A stretch of 64,000 nucleotides of DNA from Gordionus sp. m RMFG-2023 (Eukaryota; Nematomorpha; Gordioida; Chordodea; Parachordodidae): NCBI RefSeq assembly GCF_954871325.1, contig NC_088775.1, forward strand, positions 45,113,561 to 45,177,560. The letters are read 5' to 3'. Under the pieces are notes generated by a model. It was not told where the DNA came from. It did no database searches and saw only the letters and a program-made list of their open reading frames with translations. The stretch's first letter is position 1. Each line of letters opens with the position of its first letter. The translations under genes were made by a program, and so were the position numbers. Below, in pieces: positions 12,728 through 25,046 of this stretch.

Positions 12728-13759
12728 CTAAATACCCACAGATGTTGCATACTCTATTCCTTTAAATTTCTCCTGGTCAATCCGTCGGCGAAGCTGATCC
12801 CTGTGTCTAACACCTTGTCTCCCATCAGCAAACTCCACCTGATTTACCCTGTTTCCCAGATTTTTCAAAATCACTCCGGGCTTCCATTTTTTATCACTTC
12901 CATACATTCTTGCCCATATTGTCTGCCCCACCACAAACTCCGATTTATTCTCCATTCCGCACTGTTTCTCTCCCTCAATGGCCGGTTTCAGCGCACCCAA
13001 CCAAATTCGAGTTCTTCGTCCCAAAAACTTCTCTGCTGGCGACAGCTCCTCTCCTTTTCTACTGTTGTTATAGTACGCTACTGCCCTCCACATCTCTCCG
13101 CCTCCATCCTTTGATTTTCTTAACCAGTTCTTGACCACCGCTACCATCCTCTCCGCTTGTCCATTCGAACTCGGATGATATGGAGGCGCTAAAATGTGTT
13201 TCGCTCCAGTTTCTGTACAAAAGATTTCGAATTGTCTACTAATGAAAGCAGGGCCCCTGTCCGTTACCACTGTCATAGCCACCCCAAATTTGGCCCATAA
13301 ATTTTTTAATACTTTTATAACGATCTGGGTTATTAATCCTTTTACTTCCTCATATTCTACCCATTTCGAAAAAGCATCTACCACTAATATATATATTTTA
13401 TTTTCGAAGTCAAAGAAATCCAAATGAATGCGCTCCCAAGGCTGCGCTGTCTTCGGCCACACATTTTCTTTATCTTTTCGGGGCATCGGAGCCCAAGAAT
13501 TACATCTAACACAGGTTCGACTGATATTTTCAATGTCTCGGTTCATTCCTGGCCACCAAACATATTCTCGTTCCCACTTCTTCATTCTTTTCATTCCTTG
13601 ATGCCCAGCATGAATCATCGCCATTACCACTTCTCTTAGTTTGATTGGTATAACACTCCTATTTCCTCGGACCAAACATTCATCTATTATCGCTAATTCC
13701 CTCTGTACATATTTATAGATCTTGTCTCCATCCGCCACATTTTCTGTCCCTTGAGGCAA
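12728..13759 (-). pseudogene. Gypsy integrase part
   Basis: A fossil part and the longest open stretch in the window (343 residues). It shows the HHCC zinc-binding region (H..GH..M, then CVRCNSWAP), the catalytic core starting WERIHLDFF and VVDAFSKWVE, the second acidic block TDRGPAFIS with PPYHPSSNGQAER after it, and a C-terminal region with GQTIWARMYG and HRDQLRRR. This pattern is standard for Gypsy integrases of the K02A2.6-like kind in invertebrates. Confidence 0.93.
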
Positions 13760-13867
13760 GCTTTGATCTGTCTCAATTCCTTATCTTTCAAAGTCACCCT
13801 TTTAATCTCTTCCCATGTTACTGGCCCGCCTCTAGATACTTCTGCCATGGTCCGAATCAGCCCTTGT

Positions 13868-14263
13868 TCAAATTCTTCCTCCCTTTCCTCTTGTTCTTTC
13901 TCCTCCACATCTTCCCCAGCTCTGCATCTGGATAAAATGTCTGGTAAAAAAATTTCCCCTCCCTCGTCGATATTTCACTTGTACATCAAAACTGCCTACT
14001 AGCAATAACCATCTCTGCAGCCTAGGCGATAGCATGAGTTCCTTGTTGTCCTTCGAAAATAGATGCACCAACGGCTTGTGATCGGTGTAAATAATAAATC
14101 TGCGCCCTATCAGATATTCACGGCATTTCGTTAAACCGGAAATAACGGCCAATGCTTCTTGTTCAATCACTGAATTTCTGGTCTCTGCCGCTCTGAAAAT
14201 TCTTGAGAAAAATAACACCGGCCTCTCTACCCCATCAATAAAATGCAGCAGCGCTCCACCCAC
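13868..14263 (-). pseudogene. Gypsy RNase H part
   Basis: A fossil part. It shows LFFSRIFRAAETRNSVIEQE, then ALAVISGLTKCREYLIGR and IIYTDHKPLVHLF, the usual block order of the RNase H domain in Gypsy pol. It lies directly between the integrase part and the inserted MITE. Confidence 0.9.
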
Positions 14264-14264
14264 A

Positions 14265-14661
14265 CAGTGGCTTAGCTACGGGGGTGGTTTTCGGGTTTGC
14301 CTCCCAGAGCAAAAATTTTTTTGAGATTATACGTTCAAAAGACTTAAAAGTGATTTTATATGAATTATATTTTTCTGGTTTTGATGTTTGTGGAAGGATA
14401 TTATATTACTATTGAAATTATTTTGGATAGTATTATAAAGTCATTGAGAATAATCTACTAAATTATAATAACATATTATTGATGCATTTAAAAAATATAT
14501 ATATTATATATTATCGAAGATATGCTTATGATTTGTAAGATAAACCCGGCCTAAGGCCGGGCAAAAGGGCCGAAGGCCCGTTAAAAGGGGTCTGGGGGCG
14601 AAGCTCCCCAGGCTTTTATATGTATGGACCACCTCTAAGAAAATTCCTAGCTACGCCACTG
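14265..14661. mobile_element. hAT MITE (397 bp) inserted in the Gypsy pol region
   Basis: The ends are CAGTGGCTTAGCTACGGGGG and, inverted, CAGTGGCGTAGCTAGGAATT. The 8-bp duplications are cacccaca (14257-14264) and ctcccaca (14662-14669), one mismatch. It contains the GC-rich palindromic block ggcctaaggccggg...gggggcgaagctcccc, also found near the right end of the hAT at 61252-63092. It is therefore probably a deletion derivative of that ZMYM-type family. Confidence 0.92.
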
Positions 14662-14669
14662 CTCCCACA

Positions 14670-15060
14670 CCTTTATTGGATGCATCTACCGCCAAGATCA
14701 CTTCCAATTCATTATTAAAGCACACTAAAACGGGTTCTTTTTCTATTTGACCTTTTATTTCTTCGAAGGATTCCTCTTGTTCATTTGTCAACTCAAATTT
14801 TCTCTCTTTCTATAATAATTGATATAAGGACGCTGCTATTTGAGCAAATCCTTCCACGAACCGATGATAATAATTTACCATCCCCAAAAATGCCTGTATT
14901 TCTGCTTTATTACTGGGTTTATCATATTATTAATTCCAATCATATTTCTATCCACCGGCCGCACCTCCTTTTCTGTGATCTTGTGCCCCAGATAAGTCAC
15001 TTCGGTCACCCCCAACACGCTTTTCCCCCCGCTGGCTCTCAACCCTTTCTCCTTAATTTT
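14670..15060 (-). pseudogene. Gypsy pol sequence between RT and RNase H
   Basis: A fossil part with no long open stretch. It lies between the MITE and the reverse transcriptase part, where the RT connection region is expected. Confidence 0.55.
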
Positions 15061-15687
15061 TCAAAATACTTCCTCCAATCTCTGTTCATGTTGTTCGGGA
15101 TTTTTCCCCGTCACCAAGACATCATCCATATAGTAGAAAACTCCTACCATTCCCTGGAAAACCGCAGCCATCGTACGATGAAAAATGGGAGCTGAAACAC
15201 TAAGTCCGAATGGTAATCTACAAAATGCAAACAATCCTTTTGGCGTATTAATCGTTAATAACTTCCTTACCTCCGGCCTTACGCGTAGTTGCAGATATGC
15301 ATTAGAGAAATCCATTTTTGAAAAATAAACACTGCCTTTTAGACTAGCCAGTATTTCCTCAATACTTGGCAAGGGATATTTAACCTCTACTACCCATAGA
15401 TTTACTGTAACACGAAAATATGCGCATAACCGAAGTTTCCTATTGGCTTTCTTCACAGGTACTAACGGAGTCGCCCATTCACTGTACTCCACCGGACATA
15501 CAATACCTTTCCTTACCCCTTCCTTTCTCCATTCAAACGGTATCCTCCGTAACGCACAAAACTTCAAAACGCAACCATCCTTTAATTTAATGTCTACTTC
15601 ATAATCTCTGAGGCAACCTAAGTCTTCGTTGAAGATCTCCCGATAACTTTGTAGTAATCTCCGCACTCCTTCTTGCACTCTGGTCAC
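15061..15687 (-). pseudogene. Gypsy reverse transcriptase part
   Basis: A fossil part. It shows the sequence EWATPLVPVKKANRKLRLC, then KYPLPSIEEILASL, SKMDFSNAYLQLRV (motif A), FCRLPFGLSVSAPIF (motif B) and YYMDDVLVTG (motif C). Both the order and the residues are typical of Ty3/Gypsy reverse transcriptases. Confidence 0.93.
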
Positions 15688-16002
15688 AATTTTCTCCTCT
15701 CGTCTTCTTTAATTATCAACTCCTCCTCCCTAGAGATTGTTTCTTCCTCCATTACCGCCCGACTTCCTTTCATCTTTGTATTCGTCATTTCTCGATTTTC
15801 CTGCGTGGTGGTATTCAGCACCACTCAATTTTCTTTCTGTGATTCCTCCTTCCTTTCCTTTACCTTTCCTTCATCCTCCCTCCCCGTAATATCACTACCC
15901 CTCTCATTGGCTCCAACGTGCCCCGAGTCTTCTCTTGAATCATTATTTGCGGCTTCTCCCTCTGAATTTCTTTCCCCATTTTACCTTTAGGATTCTTCTT
16001 CC

Positions 16003-16383
16003 CTATTTCGCCCTTGGGGTTACCTCTTTTATTTCCGTCCTATCATTACCTCCCTTTATTTTGATCCTCGAATTATTTTCATTTATTCCGCTCCTTGAAT
16101 TATCGCTCCTTGTTACGCTCCTGGAATTATTTTTCTTTAGTTCGCTCCTTAAATTATCGCTCCTTGATTTATTTTGACTGGTTCCGCTCCTTGAATTATC
16201 GCTCCCTGTTTCGATCTTGTAGTTGTTCTTCCTTGTTTCGTTTTTTAAATTATCGCTCCTGGTTTCGCTCCTAGAGTTATTTCTCCTTGTTTCGCTCCTT
16301 GTTTCGCTCCTAGGAAGATTTTCGCTGGTTCTCTCATTAAACATGGTCCCAATTCCAGGTAACACATTCTCTCTCAAGGTCAC
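16003..16383 (-). pseudogene. Repetitive RSETRSDN linker of the Gypsy polyprotein
   Basis: A fossil part. About fifteen imperfect copies of a short S-R-S-(E/D)-T/N-(R/L) motif, from DNA repeats of the type ttcgctcctngaattatcgctcc, lie between the protease and RT parts. Such a basic, Ser/Arg/Asn-rich, probably disordered repeat is not a standard Gypsy domain. Confidence 0.8.
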
Positions 16384-16449
16384 AACGGCATATTCCTCAC
16401 TCGTTATTGGTACAAATATTCCACACCATAAAAATCCCCAAAAACTATA

Positions 16450-16884
16450 TCATGGACCAATTCTAGTGATCCAATCCCAACCCATCATCGCTTCTATATT
16501 TCGATTAATAATCCATAAATCCAATATTTCAACCCTTTTCTCCGATGTTGCCACTATCTCTACCCTACCCATGGCTGCCAACAAAGTTCCATCAAACTGC
16601 CTTATTCTCAACCACTCATTCTCTATCCTTTCCCCAGGCCAAATACTTTGATATCCATTATAAACAATTACCGAAATGGCAGCTCCTGTATCAAATAATA
16701 TAGGAACCATTCTTCCCCCCAAATTTATCATGACCCTAGGGCAAGGATCATGGACTATCCCCTCTTGTAGTATATTTACTATCCCCTCTTGTAACATATA
16801 TATGCATCCCTCTTTATTTGTTTTTCGCTGATTAAATCCCTCCTCCGTACATCCTAACCATCTCGCCCCGACCTGTACTGCCAT
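16450..16884 (-). pseudogene. Gypsy aspartic protease part
   Basis: A fossil part. It shows VMINLGGRMVPILFDTGAAI, with the DTGA active-site motif of retroviral-type aspartic proteases. The later block MMGWDWITR resembles the usual ILG.D.L segment. It lies between zinc knuckles and RT, as expected. Confidence 0.9.
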
Positions 16885-16902
16885 TTTTTCACTATCATAT
16901 AG

Positions 16903-17358
16903 TCACAAATTCTCACAATCCCTCGCCACATGCCCAAACTTTCGGTATCTAAAACATTCCATATTTTTCCCTTCTAACTCTCCAATATTATTTGTTCGCC
17001 CCTCTTCCCCTCTCTCCCGCTCAATAGTCTTCACATTTAAAGCCTTTGGACTCATCCCTCTCTGTGGGAAACCTCCTTTGTTATTGTAATTGTTCGCATT
17101 ACATTCCTCCTTATTATGCCCAAACCTACCACAACCAGCACATCTTAATATCTCCTGTTTACCCGGACAATAAGGGGCTATATGCCCTAATTTTCCACAA
17201 CCAAAACATTTCGCCTCCCGGCAATCTCTGAGCATATGACCTGGTTTACCGCAATTATAACAACTCATTACCTCTCTTCCCCGAGATTCAAAATTTTGTC
17301 TTAATTCTACTCTCCTTCCCCGAGAATTTTCTCTGGGCTCTCTATACGGTCGCAACAT
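16903..17358 (-). pseudogene. Gypsy gag zinc-knuckle part (four knuckles)
   Basis: A fossil part. Four CCHC-like knuckles are visible: CYNCGKPGHMLRDC, CFGCGKLGHIAPYC, CAGCGRFGHNKEEC and a variant CFRYRKFGHVARDC. The segment before them is Arg-rich. Four knuckles is more than the one or two usual for Gypsy gag. Confidence 0.92.
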
Positions 17359-17823
17359 TTGTTTATTTCCAATATTTTGTTTATCAGAGCTATATACATT
17401 ACTGTTTACATCGCTATCCGTCCACTTTAATTAACTCCTGAACCGGTAACCAAGTAACTTTGCCCATCATATCCTCCTCTCCATTATATCCCTCAATGGT
17501 CAAAGTTTGTCCTTTAATTCTAACGCTGCGACTCTTTCTCATTCTCCTGCCCCAAACTAAACTACATATCCATATTAATAGTATTACCAACGCTCCAAAA
17601 TTATTATACTGAACCTCCCAGTATTTAACAAATTTTAAACTTTTCATCACGTGGTTATAAAAAATTTCAATTTCAAAATAAAAATCTTGGTTATCTGTAA
17701 TGTCAACAAGTAAGATATTATAAGTAACGTAAATAAGCCAATGATGCACATATACAAGTACGTGCACTTAATAGGTTAATGGATGACAAATTCTTGTAAC
17801 AGATTTATGTTTAAAATTATTTG

Positions 17824-18240
17824 GGCAGCACTTCCTACAATTTATTTTTTGATAAATTTGTCTAACACTTTTATAATTCCAAAAATTTTGGCAGCACTTC
17901 CGTGTACTTAGCTAATTTTCTTAAATTTTGGGTAAATTTGACTAGTAGATTTGTAATTGGAAAAATTTGGGCAGCACTTCCGTGTATCTAGCTAATTTTC
18001 TAAAATTTTGGGTATTTGTCTAATAGATTTATAATTGGAAAAATTTGGGCAGCACTTCCGTGTATCTAGCTATATTTCTAAAATTTTGGGTAAATTTGAC
18101 TAATAGATTTGTAATTGGAAAAATTTGGGCAGCACTTCCATGTATCTAGCTAATTTTCTAAAATTTTGGGTATTTGTCTAATAGATTTATAATTGGAAAA
18201 ATATGGGCAGCACTTCCGTGTACTATGATTATTTAGTAAA
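17824..18240. repeat. Leader tandem repeat (gcagcacttcc units)
   Basis: Six occurrences of gggcagcacttccgtgta at a spacing of about 64-82 bp are separated by a conserved gctaattttctaaaattttg block. It lies between the primer site and gag of the Gypsy element, i.e. in its untranslated leader. Confidence 0.9.
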
Positions 18241-18339
18241 AATTTAAGCGAATTTCTATCTATATTCGGAGTCTTACTGATACTTTAATTAACGGCAAGC
18301 CAAAACCTTAAATTAACAAATATATCACTGTAAACGTCC

Positions 18340-18560
18340 GCTCCAGGTAATTAATTATTCCAATTAAACTTCTGCCCCACGGGTATAACCTAACTAATTT
18401 CTCAAAATAAATTTCAGTCCACAGGTAATTAATTATTCCAATTAAACTTCTGCCTTACGGACCTATCTAATTTATCAAAATAAACTTCCGTCCAAAGGTA
18501 ATTAATTATTCCAATTAAACTTCTGCCCCAACGGGTATAACCTAACTAATTTATCAAAAT
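18340..18560. repeat. Second leader tandem repeat (three ~76-bp units)
   Basis: Three units begin aattaattattccaattaa, followed by acttctgcc and ataacctaactaattt-type sequence. They lie next to the primer-site end of the Gypsy leader. Confidence 0.9.
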
Positions 18561-18594
18561 AAACTAACGCTAAGGCGCAAGTAATTGGCCACCA

Positions 18595-19093
18595 CTTTTA
18601 ACTTTACGTAATAATAAAAATCCGATTTTAATACAAAACCTATTATTAAAATGGATCTTACGTAACCAATATTCTTCTTTATAAAGTCTCTTTTTTTTAA
18701 CAACAATAAATTTTCTTTCTTTTTCTTTTTTACACACACTTTTATTTTTCTTCTACCACAAAATATAAAATCGAAAAAAAGATATGGATTCTTTATTTTT
18801 TACTATTTTCAACTATATATACATTTCTACCACAGAATAATATAATAATATAATTATAAAAATAAACAAAACAAAAAATCTATTATTATTTTTATTCTAA
18901 TACCATATATATATATTTTTTTCCTTTTTGTTTTCTACAATATTATAACGAATATCAAATATCGATTATTATTATTTTTTCATAACTATTTTTCTATCAA
19001 GATTTTATCTAATAATAACTACAATTATCGGCTTTGTACCTTTTTGCTATAAAAATCTATATCCACTAAATATTCTTTTTCCCACTTAAGACA
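18595..19093 (-). repeat. Right LTR (5' LTR) of the Gypsy element
   Basis: It begins TGTCTTAAGTGG on the minus strand and matches the left LTR over most of its length with scattered differences. I find no exact 5-bp target duplication outside the two LTRs. Confidence 0.8.
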
Positions 19094-20680
19094 ATTGTGT
19101 ATTCAAATTTTATATGTGTATATATATAAAAGATTACCTAAAGAAAATAAATTTTATACCTAAAATAAAAATAGATAAAGAATTATAGAAATCGAAACAA
19201 AGTATAATATAATATGATTATTATCACCTACTTTCATCAATTTATTAATAATTGTCACTCATATATGTTTAAAATATTAATTTCTTTGTACACTCAATTT
19301 AACATTTTATCTTTAATGTAATAATAAATTGAATGCTGATTTATTTTTAATTAATATTTGAAAATACAATAAATATGTGTAGTTTGTGAAAGTTATTTAT
19401 TTAATTTTCTATTAAAGTTTAGACCTTGATTTAAATGTAAAAATAAGTTTCCTTTATTAATTCGTAGAGACCTTTAAATCTAGCATATTCTATATATATT
19501 CTGTGATTTTTGTCATATATTAATTTTAAAAAGGTCCTCAGAAATATTTTTTTCAGGATTAAATGCCATATGATCTGTATTATTGACCTCTTAAAATAAT
19601 TTAGACTACCTTCAGATATTATATTCAATCTTTTGTATTCCTATTATTTTCAGACCTTATATTCGATCCTTGATATTTGAATAACATCAGATCTTGTTTA
19701 TTTCTTGACCTGTTTCTTAGAGTATGCACATTTAGAAATATATTATTATAAGCGTTTTTTAATTATATTCTCGTGGTATTATAAGATTTTTATCTTATAC
19801 TTTATTCAATAAGGAAATCTTAGATTTATAAATTCCAGTCATCAACATTTAATACAAATTCATCATAAATATTTAACAACAAAATTTTCAATGATAATGA
19901 TAAAGCTATTAATAAAAACTGATAGTTAAAGAAAATTGGAATTATAATTGATCAATCCTCTACAACACCAGCTGATAATGAGCAACAAGACACCTGCTGA
20001 TAAGGTAAATTATATAAATTTTTAAAAAATATTAAGAAAAAAAATAAAGAGCAAAAGAAAATTAAAAGAGAAAGAAATGAGTTAAAAGATTAGAAGCTGA
20101 GTATTGATGAAAAGATTAGAAAAGAAGTGATAAATAATTGTAAAACAATATCTAGCTGATCAAATTTTTTTTATAACATAATATAATATTAAAAAATATA
20201 ATTTAGATTGTTATATATCCTATATGAAAGAGTTAGGAATATAAAGAAGAAACAATTATTGATATATTTGAGATATTTTAGTTCTGGCTATTTCTTTTAA
20301 AGCCAGTTCTTATTTTGTTTTATTTATATAATAATGTATTGATTAAAAAGAGAATAAAGATTTATAAATAAAAAATTATATTTTTTTTATATAAATTTAC
20401 CACACAAGATAACACAAAAATATAATTTCAATAAAATATTGAATAGTGTCATTTAATCTAAAATATTGTTATTGAATTAAATTTACATATAATGTATAAT
20501 AATAATGTTAATATTTATTTTTATAATATTGAAATCTAGCTTGAAAATTAATTTTTTTTAGGATATGAATATGACAACTGAAAAATTATACATCTAGTGA
20601 AGGGCAATAATTAAGATTGAAAATATCAAGGATTAGAGGGAACTGAACTTATTTGAATAAATGTTTTTTGTAATCAGTTT
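19094..20680. other. AT-rich gap
   Basis: No recognised gene or terminal repeat. Many short open frames are chance products of low GC content. Confidence 0.5.
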
Positions 20681-20689
20681 TTAGTTTGA

Positions 20690-20990
20690 ACTTTAAAAAA
20701 TTTTCAAATACTAAATATTTTAATTTGAGATTTCTAAATTTTTTTGGCCTGGTCCAGCCGAAATTTTATATTTTTAAGCCCAGTTCAGATTTTATTTTTA
20801 AAAAATTTCTCACTTGGCCTGGTTTAATTATAATATATTTATTTATAATATTTATAGTTAATAATGGTTATTTAAAATAATCGGTTTTAAAATATATGAC
20901 CTGGCTATTTTTTAAAAAAAATTCAGGCCCAGCCTGGGTATATTTAAAAAATTAAAATACAATCCGACCATGTACCATTTTTGCAATAGT
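20690..20990. repeat. Degenerate GGCCTGG-rich MITE remnant
   Basis: It contains ggcctggtccagccg, agcccagttcag and caggcccagcctgggta separated by T-rich spacers. This matches the internal pattern of the CAGAGACC MITE family. No termini can be identified. Confidence 0.5.
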
Positions 20991-21759
20991 AATATTTTTT
21001 AATTATAAATTTAAATAGAAAATAAATTTTTTTGCCAAAATGGAAAAATTGCATAAATATTTTCTTGTGAATAATGACCATCTTTCCTTTTTATCTATAT
21101 TCTTGTTCCCTTAATATCGATGGTTGCTATCTACTATTTAAAATACCTATAAAATCTATTATGGGTAATTCCATGACAAATTGACCAGTGATTTGGTCGA
21201 CCATCTCAAAAATGAATGAAACTTGGCATCTTAGTTATTTATGTTGTAGATGTTAATAAAATCCAAATTTTAGAGTGCCAGCTCAACCAGATCCAAAGAT
21301 ATATCCTTTCAAAGTCGAAAATCATGTTTCATTAAATCTTGTTTTTTTTTAAACTTAAGATAGAGTTACAAATTATATATCATATTATAGCTTTTAAAAT
21401 TTTACATTGGAAAATATCGAAATTTAAAGTGTTTTCTTATTTCCGGTAAAAATAAAAAATTAACATTGTTAGTAGGTAAGGATTTTTTTGGGTGTTGATA
21501 TTTTCTAAAGATGTTTATTACCTTTATATTAAACACTTGAATAAAAAATTTCGATATCCATTTTTGTTTCTTAATTTTATTAAAATTTTTATTATATTTA
21601 TAAATAAAAAAAGATAATATAGATGGCGTTATATTCAAAAATCATTATAATATAATATTTTTAATATAATTATGAATGTATTGGGATTAAAATTAAAAAA
21701 TCAATTGAATATTACCAATATGATGTTCTGGGGCGATATGTTAGCAAAAAGCCCATACA
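20991..21759. other. AT-rich gap with a possible short repeat
   Basis: Between 21165 and 21340 a slightly less AT-rich block starts gggtaattccatgacaaatt. It looks like a dispersed repeat, but I see no inverted ends. Nothing else is recognised. Confidence 0.4.
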
Positions 21760-21768
21760 GATAAAAAC

Positions 21769-23859
21769 GAATTCGGTACGAAAGAGCGAAAAAAAAATAT
21801 GATAAAAATGTTCCCATAATTTATAACTCCACGAAAGTCATGAATTCTATTAATAAATATTATTATTTTGATTGTTATATATGGTAAATATTAAGTATTT
21901 TTTAATATTTAATATTAATTTTTTAAATATATAATAAAAATAATTTCTTAAAATTATTCTTAATATCATTTTGTTCTATATATTTTTAATCTAATCTATA
22001 TCTTTTATCACTAGCCTAATCATTCAATAAAGCAAGTGTTGTTTTAGTTTTTCAAATATTTCATTCTATTATGTTGAGAAAAATCTAGAATTAAAAAGGC
22101 AGTATTAAATATATCTACATTCACTTTTTTGATAAGTGTCCCTATCAAAATAATAGGCTCTCGATTTCTTATTTTTAGTGTTAAAGCTTTCTATATATAT
22201 TAATATTATCTTAAGTATTTATACATTGCAAAGAAGGATTAATTTATATTTGCACTGAATAATATATAATATTAATAACCCAATCATGATATACAAAAAT
22301 CGAATAGACATAATTCATATTGCATATTAAATTAAATATATATAAAATTATGCCAATAGTAATATAGCGATTATATATAATGTAATATAACAAAATAAAT
22401 AATTTATTAAAAAACTCTATAAATAATATATCTGTAAAATAAAAGCGAATGGAATATTTACATGAAAATAATATGCATAGATTTTGATTAATTTTTTAAA
22501 TTTCATGTAATTTTAATAAAAAATATTTAATTGGATAAATTGCGAAATACATATTTGTAAAGGAGCGATAATAACTGTGAAAATGTTTATAAATAAAATA
22601 AAAAATTAAGATTTTAATTTAATGATTTTGGAAACCTCATCCAAAAATGTAAGAACATCTTCGCTTTTTCGTAAATATCTGTTAAATTTGAGATCATACG
22701 ATATTTTATCTCGTAGGAGTAATTAATGCGATTAACCGTTGATCCATTATTTATTTGAATAAGTTTTAGATCATTACTATTTTGATACTTTATTAAAATT
22801 TTTATTAATGTATAAATATTAGGATGAGCGTAAGATATTTTTCAGTTCAGGGCATGATGAAATCCCTCTAAATGATTATTGGTGCAGGGACCCAGTACTC
22901 CCTACCTAAATTAACAATATATAAATTAGATATTATATAATTTAACATTTTTTATACCTTGACCATATTTTATAAGGAAATAGTGGTCTAACTCCTAGCC
23001 AAGTTGTATCCATATATCGCATAAAACTTAGTAACAAAGTATTGTTAGCAGCCATTTGATAGCAAGTATCACGTACTATTGCCACATGTTCATCCCTACA
23101 GAACGGGATTGTGCTCATTCTTCGGACTACTTTATGTATATCCGAATGCCCCATGTACGATGCTGATAATCCCAATGTTTGGCATTTTCGCCATAAAGCT
23201 TGTGAAAAATGAAAATAACAACCTAAATATATGTATAAAAAAATTAATATATTTAATCTACATTAACCTTTTATTGCCATTGTCGGAAATACGTCATTAA
23301 GAGCAGAAATGGCTACGTTTTCAAAATCTGTCTGGGCCAATGATGGACTAAGCCAAATATTGTTATCACCACAATATTTTATAAGGACTCTTAATACCTT
23401 TGTATATGTCTCTTTATTTTTGTTTGGCAAAAGAGCATATACAATAGGTATCATTACCTTGTGATACAATACATGAATCACATAGAGCTGATAATATAAA
23501 CTATGAGCAGAATAAAATGTTCCATCCATATATATTTTATCAGCTCTCTCTGCTAATCTCAGCATTCGAGCTGTTCCAAAGATGATCAACTTATTGCTAT
23601 CAGTATATAATAAAAATTGTTCCCCCCGATTGGTTAAAGTATATTCGGGAGTCAAATGAATATCCTCTACAAAATGAGGTAACATAGGGCGATATATTTT
23701 TATAATTCTATCAATAGTAGTTTTGATAGAGACACACGAAGGGATAGTCTCTGGATAATCTGCAATATCCAAGCTCTCCGAGCAACGAATCTTTATAGCT
23801 TTTTCATAAATAGCTAATCTTGTCTCGAGAGGATTTTCTGCTACTACCATTTCTAAGAC
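21769..23859. repeat. Left 2.1-kb inverted arm of the MULE
   Basis: It is the reverse complement of 25047-27165 with scattered substitutions and small indels. Over about 170 aligned transposase residues I count 11 differences. Confidence 0.92.
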
Positions 23860-24060
23860 CTCTTTAGTCCTAAGTTTTTCATAAAAATATGTCTCATGTT
23901 GTTGAGAATGAAGACACGTGATAGAATACGTTCCATCAAACTTGCATCTACCTTTGTAGTTTTTATTTCGACACCGATAATAAATAATTAGATCCTTTTT
24001 ATGATCAATTCTATACAAAAACATGTTATAAAATAACAATGTTTTTCCTTGTTGACTTTT
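22856..24060 (-). CDS. MULE transposase, left copy (FLYWCH + MULE domain)
   Basis: Minus strand, transcribed from the single-copy middle toward the left end. The N-terminal part (24039-23860) has the FLYWCH pattern IYYRCRNKNYKGRCKF...CLHSQQH. The MULE catalytic domain (23263-23859) has IYMDGTFYSAHSLYYQLY, the DGTF motif carrying the first catalytic Asp, then PIVYALLPNKNKETY. A 45-nt intron (23223-23267) joins it to CYFHFSQALWRKCQTLGL, the C..H motif of MULEs, and on to 22942. A further exon, in part out of frame, encodes TNNHLEGFHHALN near 22860-22900, with a TGA directly after. The 3' end is therefore probably damaged. Without the intron the open stretch ends at 23263. Confidence 0.88.
23223..23267 (-). 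other. 45-nt intron in the MULE transposase
   Basis: Minus strand AAAAG|GTTAATG...ATATTTAG|GTTGTT. Splicing restores AIKG-CYFHFSQALW, the expected family sequence across the junction. The same segment is present in the right arm. Confidence 0.8.
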
Positions 24061-25046
24061 TATAAAACGAGGGCCTTTAATAAATAAAAAAATAATTAAT
24101 CATTATATATTTTATTTTACTATGACTGTATTGATGTAAATCAATTAACGTATTAGCAACATCAATTTGATAATCATCATCTTCTAAAATAGATTTAATA
24201 AATATGTTATGTTTATTTAAAGGGTTGAAAAAAAAAGGAAGATTATATTTATATAATATTATATACTAACCTTCTTTGCATCTAAAATCATTAAATTTAT
24301 TAAAAACTAATTGGTAAAAAAATATATACTTTCAACAGTAAAGGCATGGCTATCTCTTAATAGAGAGTTGCTTGTAGATTGTATTGAATTTGCATCTAAA
24401 ATCATTAAATTTATTAAAAACTAATTGGTAAAAAAATTTATACTTTCAATGGCAGTGAGCACTGTGCATCATTATTGCTATTAAGCTGAGTATTTGATCC
24501 TTAAATTAATAAATAAAACAAATGTAGTAAAAGAAACTTTTAATTCAATAATTTGAGAGATACCTATTTGGAATTGTATGTTATGAAATATTATACTTGG
24601 TAAAGGTTGGGCATCTAGAAGAGAAATCATTTATTATATCAGATTTAATTTATGTACCCTGATTTGACTTACAATTTATATCATGTTTCACACTTATGAT
24701 AAAATTGTAACCTGCCAACAATTTTCCTCGGCCTCCACACCTTTTTCTACACGTAAAATACGTAGCATTTTTACCTTTTTTATGAAGTATATATTCATAA
24801 CCTTTATAGATTATGAAATTGTGTCTTTTTTGAGTTTTCTAAAATTATAAAAAAATTTATAAAAAGTTTATATACTTGAATATCTAATTGCCTCCGCCTA
24901 AAACTGGTTTTCAAATTATCAGCGACAGTTGGGATTTTCATGGTATTTATTAAAGAAAAGAAAAGTTCTCCATATCAAAAATTTTCTCCATCTTGGGAAC
25001 ATTTACAGGAAATATTCCAAACTTTTCGCTCTTTCGTTCCCATAGC
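23860..25046. other. Single-copy middle of the palindromic MULE
   Basis: It contains the FLYWCH exon of the left transposase copy at its left edge. A direct duplication of about 60 bp (aaaatcattaaatttattaa blocks at about 24284-24340 and 24396-24450) lies inside. Near the right edge is an internal copy of the terminal motif, CGCTCTTTCGT. Confidence 0.75.

Larger units (their letters stand above)
11619..19093 (-). mobile_element. Gypsy (Ty3-like) LTR retrotransposon, broken
   Basis: A fossil, about 7.5 kb on the minus strand. LTRs are at both ends. A purine tract (aggggagggcg) abuts the left LTR, which is the 3' LTR of the element, and a TGGTGGCCAATTAC primer-site-like sequence abuts the right LTR. 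In element order the parts are a repeat-filled leader, gag zinc knuckles, protease, a repetitive linker, reverse transcriptase, RNase H, integrase and a charged tail. The protease-RT-RNaseH-integrase order places it in Gypsy. The open pieces lie in different frames, so I infer roughly six or more breaks. A hAT MITE has inserted within it. The LTRs differ at many sites, so the insertion is not recent. Confidence 0.93.

Noticed and set aside
12394-16651. Plus-strand open frames of 70-140 codons over the Gypsy element
   Set aside because: They are shadows of the minus-strand pol and gag sequence, which has clear domain motifs.
17824-18240. CRISPR array
   Set aside because: The repeats and spacers are both conserved between units and lie in a retrotransposon leader of a eukaryote, so they are tandem repeats.
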